A DNA stretch of 35,955 bases, taken from NCBI GenBank assembly GCA_015478945.1, contig JABUQX010002751.1, positions 1 through 35,955 of the forward strand, given 5' to 3'. Position 1 is the first letter of the stretch. Each line of letters begins with the position of its first letter. Shown piece by piece: positions 32,148-35,955 of this stretch. A program made the position numbers and the translations under genes. The notes under the pieces are model-generated. The model was not told the origin of the DNA, did no database searches, and saw nothing but the letters and a program-made list of their open reading frames with translations. Source of the stretch: Trachelipus rathkii. Its lineage: Eukaryota; Arthropoda; Malacostraca; Isopoda; Trachelipodidae.

Positions 32148-32519
32148 ATCATTTCAGAAAAAATTGGCCTTTTTTTTGTTTTTAAGTAACTGTAACTTAA
32201 AAACTATAACACTTACAGAAATTAGTTCTAGATATGATAGTAAAATATGGGCATTTGGCAATCATTTAATGTAAAGAAATTAAAAAAATAAAAATAATTA
32301 TTTTTAAAAAATGTCTAAAATAAGGAAAAAAAATTTTGGGGGGGCAATTTCAGAAAACCTAAAAAAAAAAATATAAATTTTACCCATTTTTGGTTGACAC
32401 TAGCTGAAATGAGCTTCCCTAACGTGTTGGTAGTAAGTAAGAATGATAAATTAGCTGCATTGCCAGATTTAGCGGATTTTTGGTTAAATCTGGCACCCTT
32501 AGCAATTTTTAGCTACTTT
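32146..32519. other. no gene seen
   Basis: A/T homopolymer-rich sequence, no coding signal; on the minus strand it lies just downstream of the CR1-like endonuclease fragment. Confidence 0.4.
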
Positions 32520-32885
32520 TTAGTTTTTGTTGCTGTTAAATCTAATTATATTATGGTCACTAAGTCCTAAATTCCCCTCAACTCTAACCTCATCCACCAT
32601 ACTTTCATCATTAGTTAATATTAAGTCAAATAGTGCATCATGTCTTGTGGGTTCTTGGACCATCTGGCTCAAAAAGTTATCTAGTATACAATTTATGAAT
32701 GCAGAACTACTATGGTCCATATTAGACAAGGAATCCTAATGAATGCCCGGAAAATTAAAATCACCCATTATGACTATACCTTTTTCTTTACTGTGGCATG
32801 CTGTCTCAATTTCTTTCAAAATTTCTGCGTCTAATTCTTGACTCTGGCCAGGAGGTCTATAAAATGCCCCTAATACTGTTGGCAA
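32520..32885 (-). pseudogene. CR1-like LINE ORF2 endonuclease, C-terminal part
   Basis: Minus-strand reading: LGAFYRPPGQSQELDAEILK, IVIMGDFNFPGIH (the GDFN catalytic-site motif of apurinic-type endonucleases), a Trp-to-stop change (TAG), DSLSNMDHSSSAFINCILDN, FLSQMVQEPTRHDALFDLIL, NLGLSDHNIIRF (the SDHxxI motif). One stop in about 120 codons. It continues, across about 1.1 kb of inserted DNA, the endonuclease start at 33970-34340. Confidence 0.8.
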
Positions 32886-33079
32886 AGTGGGCCCAGGTTT
32901 TTTCGGTTTTTTTCATCTAAAACCAAAAAAAAAATGGGGAAAATTATTTTTTTTTCATTTTTCCTTTCCTTTTCAGCAATAACTGCAATTTCATATTAAT
33001 TTAATTATATAGGTAAAGCTGAACATTTCGTCTGACCTTTGATATTCGATATATCGATAAATATCAATATATCAATTCT

Positions 33080-33207
<128 letters not shown>

Positions 33208-33258
33208 TTGGAGCCAATGTTTACTATTAACATAAAAATAAAGCTTTCCTCCTATTTT

Positions 33259-33387
33259 CGTAATTTCAATTCTTTCTTACACTTTTCACAAACTTTTTAT
33301 CTACTATGAAACAAACTATAAAATCATTTACGTAATTTCAATTTTTTCTAACACTTTTCACAAACCTTTTAAACTACTATGAAACAA
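33259..33387. repeat. tandem duplication, period 72 bp
   Basis: Two copies starting cgtaatttcaatt at 33259 and 33331, both ending with tactatgaaacaaa; a few differences. Confidence 0.85.
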
Positions 33388-33671
33388 AATGTTGCAAGAA
33401 TGCTAAAACTTTATAATCATTTTCACAAAGTTGAAATAAATTTTTAAAATAGGAACAAAAAATTATGTGGACCTCACTCTTCAGATGTTAAAAATTAATG
33501 ACGTTTAGTATTTATATATAGATATTTTAATTTGAAATCGGTCAAATAATGCCCAAAAGGAATATAGCCCATGTCACAACATCTAGTTCATTCCCAAATG
33601 GGTTTCCTCGATATTTGTAACAAATATCGATAAATATCGATTTCAGGTCAGATGAATTTTCAAGAGTTAGC

Positions 33672-33754
33672 CATATATATATATATATATATAAGCATAT
33701 ATATATATATATATATATAAATATATATTATAAGAAACAAAGTTATTTAAATAT

Positions 33755-33802
<48 letters not shown>
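33672..33802. repeat. (TA)n arrays with ataagcata interruption
   Basis: Two TA runs separated by about 55 bases of AT-rich unique sequence. Confidence 0.9.
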
Positions 33803-33807
<5 letters not shown>

Positions 33808-33852
33808 TCGGATATGATATTGATATGGTAGATAGTGTCATGTATAATATAT

Positions 33853-33909
33853 ATGTTCAATATATCATATAGAATAGGGGCCCCCTATTCTATATGATTT
33901 ATTGAACAT
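33853..33909. repeat. 57-bp near-perfect palindrome
   Basis: Arms atgttcaatatatcatatag and its inverted partner meet at a GGGGCCCC centre near 33881; by eye one arm mismatch. Outside it the arms continue less perfectly (33810-33852 and 33910-33945, both with gatattga and gatagat-type blocks), giving about 135 bp of foldback. Confidence 0.85.
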
Positions 33910-33969
33910 AAGGATATCTATCTACACCGATTCAATATCAATGATTAATTTTAAAAAGTCAGTCATTAA

Positions 33970-34340
33970 TACAGATTGAATATTGCTTTTAACAAAGCGC
34001 CACACCACCACCCTTATTTCCTTACGCTGGTATAAATAAAATGAATATCCGTCATTTATTTCATATTCCTGAAAGGAGTCTCCTATAATTCTTCATTAAC
34101 CCATGCCTCAGTTATAAATAATGTCTAGATTCTCATTTATGGTACAACTAATCAGCTCATCTTTTTTATTTCTAAGGCTATGAGCATTTGTGTAAAAGCA
34201 TTTGATACTCGAAATGCTGTTTTTATTATCATATCCTGTAACAACACTAGTTTTATTTATCTCCCACTATTACAGTTACCATTGCTATTATTTGTATCCA
34301 GATTTAGCCCACCACCCCCAACTTTACCTACTTTTTTGCT
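33970..34340 (-). pseudogene. CR1-like LINE ORF2 start and endonuclease N-terminal part
   Basis: Minus-strand reading with stops: an ITEAWVNEEL string (cf. 'ITETWL' with the catalytic Glu), ETPFRNMK, then KGGGVAL near 34013-33997 (the conserved RGGGVALY motif), then, after a frameshift, KSNIQSVLMTD. These are the first conserved blocks of a CR1-type apurinic endonuclease. It lies directly downstream of ORF1 on the minus strand. Confidence 0.65.
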
Positions 34341-34344
34341 AAAC

Positions 34345-35258
34345 AAGTCTCCAAATTGGTACTGAAAAGCCCAACACTTTTATGACTCAAGTGAACTCCA
34401 TCTGCTGCAAAAAGATCTTTATCCAGAAATTCCTCACATTTTCTGAAAAACATAATTTCCTAACCCTTTCATTTACACCTAAAGCCCTACTCCCCCATTC
34501 CTGACCTGCCCCTAACCTAGGTAAAATCCCAGAAATCATGCACCTTCTTCCACTAGCTTTCATCTTCTGAATCAATCTCCTATAATCTACTATTAATTCT
34601 TCTAACCTTCTGTGTCCTATATCATTTGAACCCACATGCACAATCACATTTGAATCAACATTTGTAGAATCAATCTCTCTATCTATTCTATCCACATTAT
34701 CACTCACTCTGGCACCTGGATAACATACTCTCAATCGTTTCTTTTTATTCTTATTTTGAAAAGTTCTATCTAGGTATCGTATCATAGAGTCTCCAATTAG
34801 CAATGCATCAGTCTTCCCTTTAGAAAACTCAACATTACCATTGGCCCTCTATGATCCCTCCCTATCTGAAAGACAGTCGAATCTGTTACTGAAGGGCACA
34901 GGCTACACAAATATTAAACTTTTAATTATTATTTCTAATTTCTACAACTCTATATTCATCTGCAGACCTATTATCAACTACTTTATCCTTTTCCCTCTCA
35001 TCTTCCTGCCTAGGTGAATCACTATTCCTGTCTACCCCTATATCCCGCTCCCTCCTCGCCTCGACATCCCTACTAACTTTTTTCCTAACACCCTTCCTTT
35101 CTCAACTCAAATACTTCTTCTTTCAATCCATTCATATTTTCACTTAGTCTTGCAACCTCCTTCCTTAACAACACATTCTCTGCATTCAAAACACAAACAG
35201 GGCAGCTATTCACATATTCACCTCTCACAGTCCCACAGTTATCACACAGAGCATACAT
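34345..35258 (-). pseudogene. CR1-like LINE ORF1: zinc finger, coiled coil and SGNH esterase
   Basis: Met at 35258: MYALCDNCGTVRGEYVNSCP followed by VCVL forms a C-x2-C...C-x2-C zinc ribbon; then a leucine-rich coiled coil (NVLLRKEVARLSENMNGLKE), a frameshift near 35090, a charged linker (SPRQEDEREKDK), a stop, and the esterase-like domain open from 34803 to 34387: LIGDSMIRYLDRTF (GDSx nucleophile block), VCYPGARVSDNVDRID, VIVHVGSNDIGHRR (GxND block), CMISGILPRLGAG. After a further frameshift comes DLFAADGVHLSH near 34400, with the catalytic D-x-x-H pair. Such esterase-containing ORF1 proteins are known from CR1/L2-type LINEs. Two or three lesions; inactive as it stands. Confidence 0.8.
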
Positions 35259-35760
35259 ACTTTAAATTATTATTAGCTTACTAACATGTTCCTATTATTT
35301 TACCAACTACAGTTTAAATATCACTAAAGCCTAAAAAGAAATAAACTAATCTCTTTAAAACAGGTTAAAAATTTAAACAAGCCTAAATTTAGCTTAGCCT
35401 AGGCCAGGATATATAAAAATTATAAGGTAGGCTTAACTGTAGTCTATGACTGGGAAACTTAATTTAATTTAAATTATCACTAAATTAAAGTAACAATTAT
35501 TAAAGACTGTAATTAAATACAGAAAATCTAATTAAGAATCCAAATAAACCTCCACACAGAAAACAGTAAATCTCTTACCTATGTTAGCCTAGGGTTAGGC
35601 AATCAAATTTAAATTATCACAAAAATTAATATAACAATTGTTAATGACCGTAGTTAGATACACAACAGTAGTGTAGTTAGATACACAACACTAATTTGTT
35701 TACTAAATTCACTTTCAAATACACAAATTATAGTATTAAAATGGGAGCAAAAATAAACAC
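35259..35760 (-). repeat. LINE 5' untranslated region with diverged tandem repeat
   Basis: Upstream of ORF1 on the minus strand. Blocks at about 35460-35522 and 35605-35665 are alike (taaattatcac, aacaatt.ttaa, ga.ccgtagtta or gactgtaatta). gtagttagatacacaaca occurs twice near 35650-35690. Tandem 5' monomers often carry LINE promoter activity; whether these do is unknown. Confidence 0.5.
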
Positions 35761-35825
35761 ACCCTCACTCAATGGCCACAAAACATTTTTTTTACTATAT
35801 ATATACTATATGCTGTAGTGTGGTT

Positions 35826-35826
35826 A

Positions 35827-35869
<43 letters not shown>
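35826..35869. repeat. (TA)n array
   Basis: TA run that begins after ttagca and ends at the shared junction block. Confidence 0.95.
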
Positions 35870-35872
<3 letters not shown>

Positions 35873-35920
35873 AAGTGGCGCACGAAAACGCGAAAGCGTT
35901 TCAATGATAAATGCGAAAAC
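35870..35920. repeat. junction repeat with GAAAACGCGAAAGCGTTTC hairpin, copy 2
   Basis: ttgaagtggcgcacgaaaac, gcgaaagcgtttca, atgataaatgc: the same block as at 21565, again straight after (TA)n and in the same orientation. Confidence 0.65.
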
Positions 35921-35955
35921 GGTTAAACACCCAAATTCCTGAACGAAGGCTACTC

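Overview
This is a window of eukaryotic, almost certainly arthropod, nuclear DNA. The density of long (TA)n arrays and the repertoire of LINEs, hAT transposons and gag-only LTR elements would fit a crustacean genome, perhaps a decapod; that is inference. Evidence for an animal: a spliced BTG/Tob-family exon, LTR elements with a primer site matching metazoan initiator tRNA-Met, CR1-type LINE proteins, and a short interstitial run of TTAGG, the ancestral arthropod telomere unit. There are no bacterial operons. Nearly everything else is layered mobile DNA, mostly broken by stops and frameshifts, separated by (TA)n arrays that produce many spurious 'IYIYIY' open frames.

Layout. 0-4 kb: ends and fragments of three hAT-type DNA transposons and a pogo/Tigger-like end among (TA)n. 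4.05-5.9 kb, minus: an LTR retrotransposon (LTR, primer site, gag, decayed protease) inserted exactly into a LINE fragment ('LINE-R', 5.9-6.5 kb). 6.5-18.6 kb: a decayed minus-strand LINE ('LINE-J') split into pieces by later insertions. The largest is a 6.5-kb element (6882-13357) with hAT-type inverted ends and a perfect 8-bp target duplication. It carries two copies of an uncharacterised protein gene, the second inside a 3.4-kb block interrupting the first. 15.3-17.7 kb: (TA)n arrays and two small families of regularly spaced repeats. 19.2-20.4 kb, minus: a decayed BED-finger/hAT-like transposase. 22.1-25.4 kb, plus: the best preserved element, a gag-only LTR retrotransposon with two near-identical LTRs, a 523-codon open gag and a second primer site after its 3' LTR. 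28.3-30.95 kb, plus: a longer but broken LINE-R. 31.65-31.88 kb, minus: the only convincing host gene piece, a BTG/Tob exon with good splice sites. 32.5-35.75 kb, minus: the 5' half of a CR1-like LINE (5'UTR, ORF1 with zinc finger, coiled coil and SGNH esterase, then the ORF2 endonuclease), interrupted by about 1.1 kb of inverted repeats and (TA)n.

Most noteworthy: (1) the orphan-protein genes inside hAT-type ends; (2) the recent gag-only LTR element whose gag has an internal deletion and a Val/Glu-rich tail where a related copy has protease; (3) the BTG exon; (4) repeated junction motifs at the edges of (TA)n arrays. Coordinates were counted by eye and may be off by a base or two near homopolymers.
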